A DNA stretch of 32,724 nucleotides from Ralstonia sp. ASV6 (GCF_016429285.1 NZ_JAELUI010000060.1:1-32724); one strand, 5' to 3'; positions 1 through 8,960 are shown, numbered from the stretch's first letter. Made by a program: numbers and translations. The notes: generated from the letters alone by a model not told the origin.

Positions 1-2
1 TC

Positions 3-431
3 GAACAATTGTTCGAACCGATTCGCTCGCCGGACACGACATGGGCGGGAGCTAACGTTGCGCTGTTTTGCCTACGGCTCGCGCAAGCCCGCGGAGACCT
101 AGCCAGCTACGCGCTGACCTATGAGGCGATCGCATCAGAAAGATGGCGCCGCTGCATGATGTGCGCTGGCCCCGCTGCAGACCAGTGCTGGCGCCAGTTG
201 GCAATGTTTTATGGGGAATGGTTCTCGACGCTCTGCCTTAGAATCTCCACCGAAGCGGAGTTAGGGGAGGTACAGGAGGATTTGCACGCCCATGGGCTTT
301 TGAGCGAACTCACCGCCATCTCGCGAGCTGAGGACGTCCGATACGAGCTCGTCGATCGCTTGACTATGGGGCTGTGTCTGCCGCCCACGACAGAGAAGTC
401 AGTTTTAATCACGACACAGTATGTAGCGTGA
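3..431 (+). CDS. Hypothetical protein, 5' end probably outside the window
   Basis: The reading frame is open to the left edge, so the true start may lie upstream. The first start codon inside the window is a TTG at 9. At least 141 residues are visible. They are fairly rich in Cys, Trp and Met, including a CMMCAG stretch, and end in a TGA at 429-431. I do not recognise a family and see no signal peptide or membrane segment. The sequence looks mostly helical. It lies 280 bases before the ABC-3C operon in the same orientation, so it could belong to the same island, but nothing shows a functional link. A palindrome at 1-16 falls at its visible 5' end. Confidence 0.5.
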   Translation, partial: EQLFEPIRSPDTTWAGANVALFCLRLAQARGDLASYALTYEAIASERWRRCMMCAGPAADQCWRQLAMFYGEWFSTLCLRISTEAELGEVQEDLHAHGLLSELTAISRAEDVRYELVDRLTMGLCLPPTTEKSVLITTQYVA

Positions 432-439
432 GGAGGCGC

Positions 440-502
440 ATGCGAAAACGTGTCGTGGCCACGGCGAAGGATGTTCGTTACCTCAAATTCTTTTTTAGCT
501 GA
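440..502 (+). CDS. Possible 20-residue peptide or truncated gene start
   Basis: An ideal Shine-Dalgarno sequence, AGGAGG at 431-436, overlaps the stop of the preceding gene and sits four bases before an ATG at 440. The frame then runs only 20 codons to a TGA, giving a peptide beginning MRKRVVATAKDV. The good ribosome-binding site suggests either a real small peptide, a leader peptide, or the start of a gene cut short by insertion of the downstream system. The 13-bp direct repeat at 442-454 lies inside it. No homolog is recognised. Confidence 0.2.
   Translation: MRKRVVATAKDVRYLKFFFS
442..454 (+). repeat. Left copy of a 13-bp direct repeat flanking the ABC-3C system
   Basis: GCGAAAACGTGTC occurs here and again at 4510-4522, in the same orientation on both sides of the 711-4377 operon. 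With one mismatch the match extends three more bases to the right. The copies could be footprints of insertion or attachment sites. One shared 13-mer within about 4 kb can also arise by chance. Confidence 0.35.
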
Positions 503-710
503 CGATGGATTACTTCTGCCGCTGTATATCCAACCAGGTCCCAAACGAAACGGCGAAAAACCAGCCGCCTGTCGTTACTCCAGATACCCCCAGATAAGGG
601 GATGGTTTGATCCTGCACATGTGCGGATAATGCCAACCGGGCGAAATTGCTGCTGACGTATGCGTTACTTATGACGCGGCAGCCAAAGCGAAACGAACAG
701 AGGCGGAATC
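503..710 (+). promoter_or_regulatory. Leader of the ABC-3C operon with a palindrome near a -10-like box
   Basis: No convincing gene is present. GCACATGTGC at 615-624 is a perfect 10-bp palindrome with imperfectly paired flanks (TCC on the left, GGA on the right). It abuts GATAAT at 626-631, which resembles a sigma-70 -10 box. No good -35 box is visible 16-18 bases upstream. An operator overlapping a promoter is possible but unproven. The operon's GTG start at 711 follows an AGAGGCGG sequence that can serve as ribosome-binding site. Confidence 0.25.
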
Positions 711-1856
711 GTGAGTGAGAATGCGCCAGGTCAATTGCTCGGGTATTCCATCCAGTTCCCCAGAGCGCTTTTCCACTTGCTCAAAGCGACGTCGGGGTGT
801 GCAGTTTGCATTGAGGTGCATGGCGATGTGGCCACCATTTTGCCTGGCGGTGCCCTCATTGCTGAGGAAGACAAATCTTCCATTCTGAGCAATCCCGTCA
901 CAGACAAATCCGTCGCGCTCTGGAAAACCCTGTCGAACTGGGTAGATGGAATAAGAGACGGCGAGTTTGATTCGCGCACGACCTTCGTTCTGTACCGGAA
1001 TAAGTCCGGCCAAGAGGGGCTTGCAGAAAAATTTGATTCCTGTGTGACCCGGGAGCATGCGGATCAGACTTTACAGGAAGCAGTATCAAAGTTCGCCGAC
1101 ATTGACGATACGCATGTCATCTGGCCTTACTACAAGAATGTGGTATTGGACCACCGCGAAACGTTGCTCGACGTGCTCGTGCGGTTCCAGCTTGAGACCG
1201 GCGATAGTACGGGCTACGAAGCGGTGCGGCAGCAGCTTCGCGGCATGAGGTTGCCGCACAACCAGATCGATGGCGTCGTCAACCACCTCAACGGCTGGCT
1301 GGTTGAGCTAGTCATGACCCGAATCAGCGAGAAGCTTCCCGCGCTGCTCACGGTCGACGAGTTTGACCATGTATGTCGGACACTCTTCTCGCGTGCGCGA
1401 TGTCTCGAACTGCTGGATTTCACTACATACGCGCCACCCTCTACCAACGAGATCGAACAACACATCAGGAGTCGGCCTACGTACTTGCGCCAGGTGGAGC
1501 GCGTCAACGCAGACGACGATGATCTGATCCAGGCGGTCACGGATTTCCTGAAGGCCAAGGCGAATCGCGACAAGTGGATCGAAGACGAACTAATAGACGA
1601 ACGGGTCGCAGATGAGTTCGAAGCGTGTCTGTTGCGCTTTTGGCGGAACAAAAAGAAAGAGGTGCATCTGCTACACAAGGCCGCGTTGAACAAAGAGGAG
1701 CGCGGCATGCTGCTGTATGCCTCATGTCAGAGTCACAGCGAAACCATCCGCAACGTAAAACCCCCTCCATCGACGATTGCTGGGACATACCATGCACTGG
1801 CGGACAGACCGAGCCTTGGCTGGCATGAAGACTGGGAAACGGAGTTCAAGAAATGA
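711..1856 (+). CDS. ABC-3C system effector with N-terminal PD-(D/E)XK-like nuclease domain
   Basis: This is the first gene of a three-component ABC (ABC-3C) conflict system, 381 residues from a GTG start. The N-terminus matches the pattern of DUF4297/Cap4-like dsDNA nuclease domains: GYSIQ at 11-15, then E35 and D39 in IEVHGD, then an acidic-x-Lys element (E53-D54-K55), then ALWKTLSNW at 69-77. E35, D39, E53 and K55 are the likely metal-binding and catalytic residues of the restriction-endonuclease fold. The C-terminus ends in GWHEDWE (370-376), like the GWHP motif of ABC-3C C-terminal domains, which I infer couple the effector to the ABC complex. The stop overlaps the middle-component start by four bases (ATGA), implying translational coupling. 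The expected role is DNA cleavage on invasion, controlled by the ATPase. Nuclease activity is inferred. Confidence 0.8.
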   Translation: MSENAPGQLLGYSIQFPRALFHLLKATSGCAVCIEVHGDVATILPGGALIAEEDKSSILSNPVTDKSVALWKTLSNWVDGIRDGEFDSRTTFVLYRNKSGQEGLAEKFDSCVTREHADQTLQEAVSKFADIDDTHVIWPYYKNVVLDHRETLLDVLVRFQLETGDSTGYEAVRQQLRGMRLPHNQIDGVVNHLNGWLVELVMTRISEKLPALLTVDEFDHVCRTLFSRARCLELLDFTTYAPPSTNEIEQHIRSRPTYLRQVERVNADDDDLIQAVTDFLKAKANRDKWIEDELIDERVADEFEACLLRFWRNKKKEVHLLHKAALNKEERGMLLYASCQSHSETIRNVKPPPSTIAGTYHALADRPSLGWHEDWETEFKK

Positions 1857-2392
1857 CAGAGCGTCTGCCCGATGACGCCAAGGACGCGGTGCCATCCCTT
1901 CTAGCAGAGGAGGTGCGGACCTGGAACACCCCCTTACTTGGCGCGTACCAGCTCTGGGAGTTTACGCGCGGATATTGCGATTCTCGCGCCGATGGGGACG
2001 CTCCCGTCGGCCTGTTGCACTTCATCGCCGGCCCGATTCTGACGAGTCCCCAGTTCAGCGAAGCCGTGAACAACCGCCGCAAAAGTTTACAGTCCTACGC
2101 CCTTAGTTTCGAGGACAAGAAGCGCGTCGATGTTCTAGTGGGACTGCAATCGCGAATCGAAAGCCGCAAACACTATACCCTGGCCGCGATAGATGCTGCC
2201 ATCTGCGCGGGATTGCTTGTCTGGGACTCCGAATCGGGCAAGCTCTATCCACGCCAAGCCCCATCGGCGAGCCGCGGCCACAAGTTGCGGCCGGCGCTCA
2301 AACGGGAAGGAGAAAAGGCGAGGCTCCTCGGCGCTTGGTTCGCGGCACACGACCTTCCAACGATCGTGGCCTACCTAAAGGTGGTGTTGTAA
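1853..2392 (+). CDS. ABC-3C system middle component
   Basis: This 179-residue protein sits between the effector and the DUF3732 ATPase, as the middle component does in ABC-3C systems. Visible family features are NTPLLGAYQLWEF near residues 25-37 and LHFIAGPILTS near 55-65, followed by a predicted helical region and a basic C-terminal third. The fold and size suit a small winged-helix-like adaptor thought to link the effector to the ATPase. That role is inferred from published comparative genomics, not from this sequence. The ATG overlaps the preceding stop (ATGA), and its own TAA overlaps the ATPase ATG by one base (TAATG). No signal peptide or membrane segment is seen. Confidence 0.8.
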   Translation: MTERLPDDAKDAVPSLLAEEVRTWNTPLLGAYQLWEFTRGYCDSRADGDAPVGLLHFIAGPILTSPQFSEAVNNRRKSLQSYALSFEDKKRVDVLVGLQSRIESRKHYTLAAIDAAICAGLLVWDSESGKLYPRQAPSASRGHKLRPALKREGEKARLLGAWFAAHDLPTIVAYLKVVL

Positions 2393-4377
2393 TGCAGCTC
2401 CAGATCCTCAAGCTCATCATCTGGCCGAAGGTCCAAGCTTTCGGTCCCCAAATCGTCCATTTTGAAAAGGGACGTGTCAATGTCATCACGGGAGGCTCGC
2501 GAACTGGCAAATCAGCCATCATTCCGATCATCGACTACTGCCTGGCCTCCAGCGAATGCCAAATCCCGATTGATACGATTCGGGATCATTCGGCTTGGTA
2601 TGGTCTGCTTCTGGAAACCGAGCATGAGCAGTGGTTACTCGCTCGGAAGGGCCCCGAAGGCCGCGACGCCTCAGACGCTTTCTACTTGATGCGAGGCGAA
2701 GTGCTCTCCATTCCGCCAACCATCGCGGCGGCAAACGAGAAGACAGAGAGCATCAAGCATCTGCTCAACGCGCTAGCGGACATCCCCTATTTCCAGCTCA
2801 GCGCCGTCGACGATCCCCGGCCATTTCAGGAGCGCCTGAGCTTCCGTGACCTTATGACCTTGGTGTTCCAGAGCCAAGAGGTAGTTGCTAACCAGAATAT
2901 TCTGTTTTACAAGACCCACGCACACGAGCACCGGGAACGCCTAAAGAACTGGCTCCCGTACATCCTAGGGGCAGAGAATCAGGAGGTCTTGATTGCACGG
3001 CAACGTCTCGGCGTGGTCCAGGCAAGACTGTCTCAGTTACGCCGCGAATATCAGAAACAACAAGGGAATTCCAGATCGTGGCTGGATGGCATGATCAATC
3101 ATTTGCGACTTGCAAAACGCTTTGGGCTGCTTGCTGAAACCTACGATATCCCCGAAGAGTCGGCTCCAGAAGACCTCATCCGCGTAGCAACCGAGATTCT
3201 TGCCACCAGGCCGGAACGCCCTGCGCCGACCGCGCAACAATTGAATCAATCCGCGCAGGAAATGATTCGACTAGAGGAGGAAGAAGACAAGGTCAGCGAC
3301 GAGATCAGTCGAGTGCAAAAACGCCTTGACGACATCCACAAACTCAAGGCCGGCCTGACCGGATATGGCAACGCGGCCAGACGCCGGGCAGACCGGTTGC
3401 AGATTTCCCAGTGGCTAGATGACATCACAAAGGATGCACAGAGCTGCCCGCTCTGCGGCGAGGCGCAACATGAGCGCAGCCGCACGGAGATGCGCAAAAT
3501 CGCGGCAGCATTCCAGGTGGTTGAGACCGAAGCGAACCGCACTAGAGAGATTCCCTCCTCTTTTGCGCGGGAAGAGCTCAACCTCAAGACCCAACTGGAA
3601 TCCGCGCTCGAACGCCGCACCGCGTTAGGCAACCGCATCGATAAGGTACTTAGACAGGATCGAGCGGCCAAGGAGCAGTTCGACCGACGACAGAACATGT
3701 TCTACTTTCTGGGGCATCTCAAGGCGTCCGTTGACATGTTCCGGCGCGTCGCGACAGATGGTGATCTAACGGAACAAGTACGCACCCTGGAAAACGAAGA
3801 ACGCGATCTGCTCAAGCAAGTGGATCCGAAGGGCGTGGAGCGCCGACTCGATGCGGCCCTCAGAGTGGTCGTACAGAAGACGCTTACGCGTTTACAGACC
3901 TTGGACGCAGAGGATAAGTATAAGCAGATACCTCCCCAGTTTTCTTTAAAGGATTTGAATCTACGGGTCCAGAGCAATGACGGGCACTGGCACTTTCTCG
4001 CGGAAGTAGGAAGCGCCTCGAATTGGCTGTCCTTTCACATCGCGTTCATCTGTGCGCTGCATGAGTTCTTCAACGAACAGCCTCACTCTTGCGTCCCAAG
4101 CTTTGCGGTTTTTGACCAGCCCAGCCAAGTCTATTTCCCGAAAACGAGCCGCGTAACACAACCAACAGACCTGTCACGGTACGACGATGAAGACGTACAG
4201 GCGGTTATCGGTATTTTCCAGACGCTTGCAGATTCAGTGCGGGAGCAAGGCGGAAAGTGGCAATGCATCGTGTTGGACCACGCTAGAGACGAGATCTACG
4301 ATCAGATCGATGAGGTCTACGAGGTCGATGTTTGGCGAGACGGGAAAAAGCTCATCCCGCCACACTGGTATCAATGA
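2392..4377 (+). CDS. ABC-3C system ATPase, DUF3732 family (Rad50/SMC-like)
   Basis: This 661-residue protein is the ATPase of the ABC-3C system. Walker A is GGSRTGKS at 34-41. It is followed by the family-typical IIDYCL stretch and the segment from IPIDTIRDHSAWYGLLLE. A long central region is rich in Glu, Arg, Gln and Leu and looks like coiled coil. It is interrupted by CPLC at 352-355, resembling the Rad50 zinc hook. The C-terminal half has GSASNW at 540-545 (signature-like), FDQPSQVYFP at 574-583 (the DUF3732 Walker B/D-loop region) and VLDHA at 627-631 (switch-histidine region). The ATG at 2392 is preferred over in-frame upstream starts because AAGGTGG lies just before it and the ATG overlaps the middle-component stop. 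A hinge-like dimer sensing DNA or a phage product is the expected role. The trigger is unknown. Confidence 0.88.
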   Translation: MQLQILKLIIWPKVQAFGPQIVHFEKGRVNVITGGSRTGKSAIIPIIDYCLASSECQIPIDTIRDHSAWYGLLLETEHEQWLLARKGPEGRDASDAFYLMRGEVLSIPPTIAAANEKTESIKHLLNALADIPYFQLSAVDDPRPFQERLSFRDLMTLVFQSQEVVANQNILFYKTHAHEHRERLKNWLPYILGAENQEVLIARQRLGVVQARLSQLRREYQKQQGNSRSWLDGMINHLRLAKRFGLLAETYDIPEESAPEDLIRVATEILATRPERPAPTAQQLNQSAQEMIRLEEEEDKVSDEISRVQKRLDDIHKLKAGLTGYGNAARRRADRLQISQWLDDITKDAQSCPLCGEAQHERSRTEMRKIAAAFQVVETEANRTREIPSSFAREELNLKTQLESALERRTALGNRIDKVLRQDRAAKEQFDRRQNMFYFLGHLKASVDMFRRVATDGDLTEQVRTLENEERDLLKQVDPKGVERRLDAALRVVVQKTLTRLQTLDAEDKYKQIPPQFSLKDLNLRVQSNDGHWHFLAEVGSASNWLSFHIAFICALHEFFNEQPHSCVPSFAVFDQPSQVYFPKTSRVTQPTDLSRYDDEDVQAVIGIFQTLADSVREQGGKWQCIVLDHARDEIYDQIDEVYEVDVWRDGKKLIPPHWYQ

Positions 4378-4843
4378 ACAGCCTGCCGCGAAATCGCTAG
4401 GTTTCGGAATTCGGCCGTGATAGCGAAGTGGTGCTCTTCGCACTCACCCTCTTGCCGTTCACTGCGCTTGAGGGTGTGCGGCGCACTACGTGGTGCGAGC
4501 AAACGCAAAGCGAAAACGTGTCATGATCGCTGCATAGGATGGCTTGGTTGACGATCGGCTATCGCATCAAATGACTGGTCAGATCGTCGCTGCAATTCCT
4601 TTCATCGGCCAGCAGTTCGCTGGCTTTCTTCCCCTTGGCTAGAAGGTCGCTGCAATTGCTACGAGCTTGGTTGCAAGCAAAAACAGCGCACACTTTCCAT
4701 TCTCACCGAACAATCAAGGACTTAGCACAAGGCAAATGTAGTCAAATTTGCTTCCGTCGAACATCAATGTGACGCTCAATGACGGACTGACACCGGCTGT
4801 TTCAGAGGAAAAACTTAACGCAGCGCCCGGGGATGAGTTGCCC
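4378..4843. other. Gene-poor stretch after the ABC-3C operon
   Basis: No convincing gene is seen. It has relatively low GC. It contains imperfect hairpins: CACCCTC at 4445-4451 with GAGGGTG at 4470-4476, and CGCAC at 4482-4486 with GTGCG at 4493-4497. These may end ABC-3C transcription, although no T-run follows. GTCGCTGCAATT occurs twice, exactly 60 bases apart (4586-4597 and 4646-4657). It looks like decayed mobile-element DNA leading into the transposase remnant. Confidence 0.4.
4510..4522 (+). repeat. Right copy of the 13-bp direct repeat flanking the ABC-3C system
   Basis: GCGAAAACGTGTC matches 442-454 exactly. It lies 133 bases after the ATPase stop, and the left copy lies 257 bases before the effector start. 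The pair brackets the operon tightly enough to suggest mobile-cassette boundaries, but chance cannot be excluded. Confidence 0.35.
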
Positions 4844-4954
4844 CTACGGTTACGTAAGATGATCAAGACCCAAGGCCACTTCCCGACAGACGAGGACGCG
4901 GCGAAGCGGATCTGGCTAGCGCTTCGCCGCATCACGAGCCACGGACAGAGTTAA
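4844..4954 (+). pseudogene. C-terminal remnant of an IS256-family transposase
   Basis: The frame reads LRLRKMIKTQGHFPTDEDA followed by AKRIWLALRRIT before a stop. This closely resembles the RGHFPNDEAA...LALRNIT segment near the end of IS256-family transposases. The DDE catalytic core is absent upstream. The last 25-30 residues of a normal C-terminus are replaced by SHGQS and a stop. The open frame extends back to about 4748, but that part is not recognisable. It is a dead fragment indicating past insertion-sequence activity beside the ABC-3C island. Confidence 0.55.
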
Positions 4955-4958
4955 ACAA

Positions 4959-4982
4959 GGGCGCTGCATACGCGCCCGTTTT
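4959..4982. terminator. Rho-independent terminator, probably bidirectional
   Basis: GGGCGC at 4959-4964 pairs with GCGCCC at 4972-4977 around a 7-base loop. TTTT follows at 4979-4982 on the plus strand. On the minus strand a T-rich run (TTGTTTAA) follows the stem, so it can also end the small heat-shock protein operon, whose last stop is at 5022. Confidence 0.65.
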
Positions 4983-5021
4983 CACCCGTGTTCTATCCGG
5001 AAGACTCGTGGATTTGCACTC

Positions 5022-5441
5022 TCAGCCGATGTTTACCTGAATACGTCGTGGCTTGGCTTCGTCGCGACGAGGAATCGTCAGTTTCAATACGCCGTCGCGC
5101 AGTTGCGCATCGATGCGCGAGGCATCGAAGTCCGGGCTGAGCACAAAGGTGCGCGAGAAATGTGGATGCTTAACTTCGCCATGCTGCAGACGCAAGCCGG
5201 GCGGTGTCGGCACCATCAGTTCCGCGTCGATAGTGAGCGTGCCGTCTTGCACCCGAATATCCAACTTATCAAGCGGCACGCCTGGCAAATCGGCGTACAA
5301 GACAATTCCCTGCTTGTTCTCGAAGATATCGACTGGCGGTGCAAGCTGTGCCTGCCTCGTAGTCCCCTGCTCCGCCTGCTGCTTTGAAACAGCGGCATTC
5401 CCCGGCTGCGATTGGGTGGCCAATTGTGTAGTCTCGTTCAT
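5022..5441 (-). CDS. Small heat-shock protein (Hsp20, alpha-crystallin family), second gene of pair
   Basis: This 139-residue cytoplasmic holdase binds unfolding proteins under stress and passes them to other chaperones. A Gln-rich, low-complexity N-terminal arm of about 45 residues precedes the alpha-crystallin domain, which shows VDIFENKQGIVLYADLPGV, a DGTLTIDAEL strand and DGVLKLTIP. The C-terminus carries the RIQV form of the I-x-I anchoring motif. ATG 5441 was chosen over upstream ATGs because GGAG lies six bases before it. The gene is 31 bases downstream of the other hsp20 gene and is probably co-transcribed from the sigma-32-like promoter at 6051-6078. A terminator follows at 4959-4982. 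Confidence 0.9.
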   Translation of the reverse strand: MNETTQLATQSQPGNAAVSKQQAEQGTTRQAQLAPPVDIFENKQGIVLYADLPGVPLDKLDIRVQDGTLTIDAELMVPTPPGLRLQHGEVKHPHFSRTFVLSPDFDASRIDAQLRDGVLKLTIPRRDEAKPRRIQVNIG

Positions 5442-5472
5442 GATGGACTCCGTCATTGATCGGCAAAACGTC

Positions 5473-5916
5473 TTAGCCCTGTACTGCAATCTGGCGAGGC
5501 TTTGACGCCTCCGACTTGCCGACAGTGATCGTTAGACAGCCGTTGACATAACGCGCATTGACTTTCTCCGGGTCGACGTCCTGTGGCAGTTCAATCACGC
5601 GGCGGAATGCACCCACGAAGCGCTCGTCGGCGTAGACGCGCGTGTCCTCGGTAAGCTCGAAATCGGGGCGCTTGCGCTCACCGCTTATGCTCAACAGCCC
5701 CTTGTCGATCGAGACATCGATCTGCGCGGGATCGAGCCCCGGGGCAAATGCGACGATGACGACGGCGTCGTCGGTGCTACCAATGTTGACCGGAGGGAAG
5801 GTGCCGAGGCGCGTTGCGCGCAGGCTAGCGGGTCCACCCGCAAAGAGGCTGGCCATCTGCCGTTGCAGGCGATCAAATTCGCCCAGCAGATCGGTGCCAA
5901 AAAACAGATCGCTCAT
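5473..5916 (-). CDS. Small heat-shock protein (Hsp20, alpha-crystallin family), first gene of pair
   Basis: This 147-residue protein begins MSDLFFGTDLLGEFDRLQRQM, an amphipathic N-terminal arm typical of class A bacterial small heat-shock proteins. The alpha-crystallin domain follows: PPVNIGSTDDAVVIVAFAPGL, KGLLSISGERK, ADERFVGAFRRVIELP, and VNARYVNGCLTITV. It ends in RQIAV (I-x-I-type motif). AGGAG lies six bases before ATG 5916. As first gene of the pair it is directly under the sigma-32-like promoter. The two paralogs differ mainly in the N-terminal arm, suggesting mixed oligomers with different client ranges. That is an inference. Confidence 0.92.
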   Translation of the reverse strand: MSDLFFGTDLLGEFDRLQRQMASLFAGGPASLRATRLGTFPPVNIGSTDDAVVIVAFAPGLDPAQIDVSIDKGLLSISGERKRPDFELTEDTRVYADERFVGAFRRVIELPQDVDPEKVNARYVNGCLTITVGKSEASKPRQIAVQG

Positions 5917-6050
5917 AGCTGGCTCCTGAAGGCGAGCCCGCACGGAGACTGAACCGAACTACGCGCTCCAGCTCATCCGTCCGTGGCAGGCCACTGACAA
6001 ACAAATCGAAACACGCAGCGCGAGAACCGCGACTGCATTGACGGAAACTA

Positions 6051-6078
6051 AAATAGAGACGCAAGCGGAAATTTCAAG
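6051..6078 (-). promoter_or_regulatory. Sigma-32-type heat-shock promoter for the hsp20 pair
   Basis: On the minus strand, CTTGAAA (6078-6072) is separated by 13 bases from CTCTATTT (6058-6051). This closely matches the RpoH consensus CTTGAAA with a CCCCATnT -10 box. It lies about 135 bases upstream of the first hsp20 start, leaving a long 5' leader. I did not find a clear ROSE-type or fourU thermometer in that leader by eye. Confidence 0.65.
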
Positions 6079-6108
6079 AGGCCATTGGACACATCATTCG
6101 GAGGCTTC

Positions 6109-6741
6109 ATGGACCTTTTCAACGCGGTGCACGAACAGATGGAAGCGGTACGTCTACCGTTGGTCGCGGTCACTGTGACAGCAGCCAGGCGATTGAATAC
6201 GCCGCTCGTGGCGATCCTGCATTGGCACGGGTTCCGCCGCGCAAGTCCGCTCGTGCTACCAGGAATCGACATCCCCCACAGATCCGTGCCCGGCTCTGCT
6301 ATCCAACTAAGACAGGCATGGCATTGTTTCGAGGCGATCGATGAAGCGTTACTTGATGCGGCCTGGCGACTTGGCGCCTGGGATCTGGAGCGCATCGAGC
6401 GACGCGGCTGCAACGTAGTCGGCGCATCGGCTGGAGAAGCGCTGGCCTGCCGTCAGGCGTTTGGTGACTACAACGATACGTCGGCGGAGGAAGCGTTGGT
6501 CGATGGCGCGCCTGATCGCGACAAACTCATGCAGATTGCCGCAAACGAGGGTTACGTGCGCTGGTTGTTCCGCCCGGTCAAGGGCGGCCTGTGGCGGGCC
6601 CTGGAGGAACCGGACGACACGCTCGATGCTGATGGGGGGCGACTGCCACCATGTCCCGTCCTTCCCATACCGCGCCAACGCCAGGCACGCGGTCGTACGG
6701 TCTACCGGTTGGGAGCCATCCGGCGCATCCTCTTCCCCTGA
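6109..6741 (+). CDS. Hypothetical protein encoded inside the heat-shock cluster
   Basis: This 210-residue protein starts at ATG 6109, with GGAGG at 6100-6104. The frame is open back to a TTG at 6085, but the ribosome-binding site favours 6109. I do not recognise a family. The N-terminal half has alternating hydrophobic strands (LPLVAVTVTAARRLNTPLVAILHWHGF). The C-terminus is basic and Pro/Arg-rich (PCPVLPIPRQRQARGRTVYRLGAIRRI). There is no signal peptide or clear membrane segment. It is divergent from the hsp20 pair and ends 34 bases before the sigma-32-like promoter of groES. Position alone suggests a stress-related role. Confidence 0.6.
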   Translation: MDLFNAVHEQMEAVRLPLVAVTVTAARRLNTPLVAILHWHGFRRASPLVLPGIDIPHRSVPGSAIQLRQAWHCFEAIDEALLDAAWRLGAWDLERIERRGCNVVGASAGEALACRQAFGDYNDTSAEEALVDGAPDRDKLMQIAANEGYVRWLFRPVKGGLWRALEEPDDTLDADGGRLPPCPVLPIPRQRQARGRTVYRLGAIRRILFP

Positions 6742-6775
6742 AACATTTTGTTACATATTCGTCGTTTGCGAGCAT

Positions 6776-6804
6776 CTTGAAGTCGCCGCGGTGCGCTTCT
6801 ATTT
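6776..6804 (+). promoter_or_regulatory. Sigma-32-type heat-shock promoter for groESL
   Basis: CTTGAA at 6776-6781, a 15-base spacer, then TTCTATTT at 6797-6804. The layout and -10 box resemble the hsp20 promoter at 6051-6078, pointing to shared RpoH control of both chaperone units. It lies about 110 bases before the groES start. Confidence 0.6.
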
Positions 6805-6912
6805 TGCATTCCGCCAAGTGTTGGCACGGCTTACCTACCCGTTGAGCGCCATGCTCCAACGGTGTGGAAGCCGGATTCCCTTTTTTGGTGATCTATCGCT
6901 CAGGAGATCGAA

Positions 6913-7230
6913 ATGAAAATTCGTCCCCTCTACGACCGGGTTATCGTCAAGCGAATCGAGCAGCAGCGGACGACGGCCTCGGGCATCGTGATCCCGGATT
7001 CGGCCGCAGAAAAGCCCGAACAGGGTGAAGTCATCGCAGTTGGCACGGGCCGGCTGCTGCAGGACGGCACCCAGCGCGAGCTGCAGTTGAAAGTCGGTGA
7101 CCAGGTCATCTTCGGCAAGTACGCCGGGCAGACTGTCAAAGTCGATGGCGAGGAGTTGCTCGTCATGCGTGAAGAAGACGTCATGGGCGTCATCGAAGCC
7201 AACACCGAAATGGCGCGTCAAGCCGCCTGA
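6913..7230 (+). CDS. groES: Co-chaperonin GroES
   Basis: This 105-residue GroES forms the heptameric lid of the GroEL chamber in the cytoplasm. The sequence begins [16 protein letters not shown]. It contains the mobile loop (roughly residues 16-32, [12 protein letters not shown]), the roof-loop region, and the C-terminal half with [20 protein letters not shown] and [20 protein letters not shown] precedes the ATG. The C-terminus has an extra NTEMARQAA tail beyond the usual end near residue 97. It forms an operon with groEL 84 bases downstream. The tail and the atypical GroEL partner suggest an additional stress-type groESL copy rather than the only one in the genome. That copy number cannot be checked here. 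Confidence 0.97.
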   Translation: MKIRPLYDRVIVKRIEQQRTTASGIVIPDSAAEKPEQGEVIAVGTGRLLQDGTQRELQLKVGDQVIFGKYAGQTVKVDGEELLVMREEDVMGVIEANTEMARQAA

Positions 7231-7263
7231 AGCCTCTAACCGGTCGCGGACACCGCAGACTGA

Positions 7264-8937
<1,674 letters not shown>

Positions 8938-8960
8938 ACCACGCAGTTGTGCTGCCATCC

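Noticed and set aside
1-16. Perfect 16-bp palindrome TCGAACAATTGTTCGA at the left edge
   Set aside because: It lies in an open frame (EQLFE) of a partial gene, so it may be coding coincidence. Without upstream sequence it cannot be called an operator.
450-656. 68-codon plus-strand frame before the ABC-3C operon
   Set aside because: Poor start context, no domain-like pattern, and it contains the palindrome and -10-like box, so it is more likely non-coding.
4571-4642. Hydrophobic 23-residue ORF beginning MTGQIVAAIPFIG, toxin-peptide-like
   Set aside because: There is no ribosome-binding site, and the frame lies in decayed DNA with an internal repeat.
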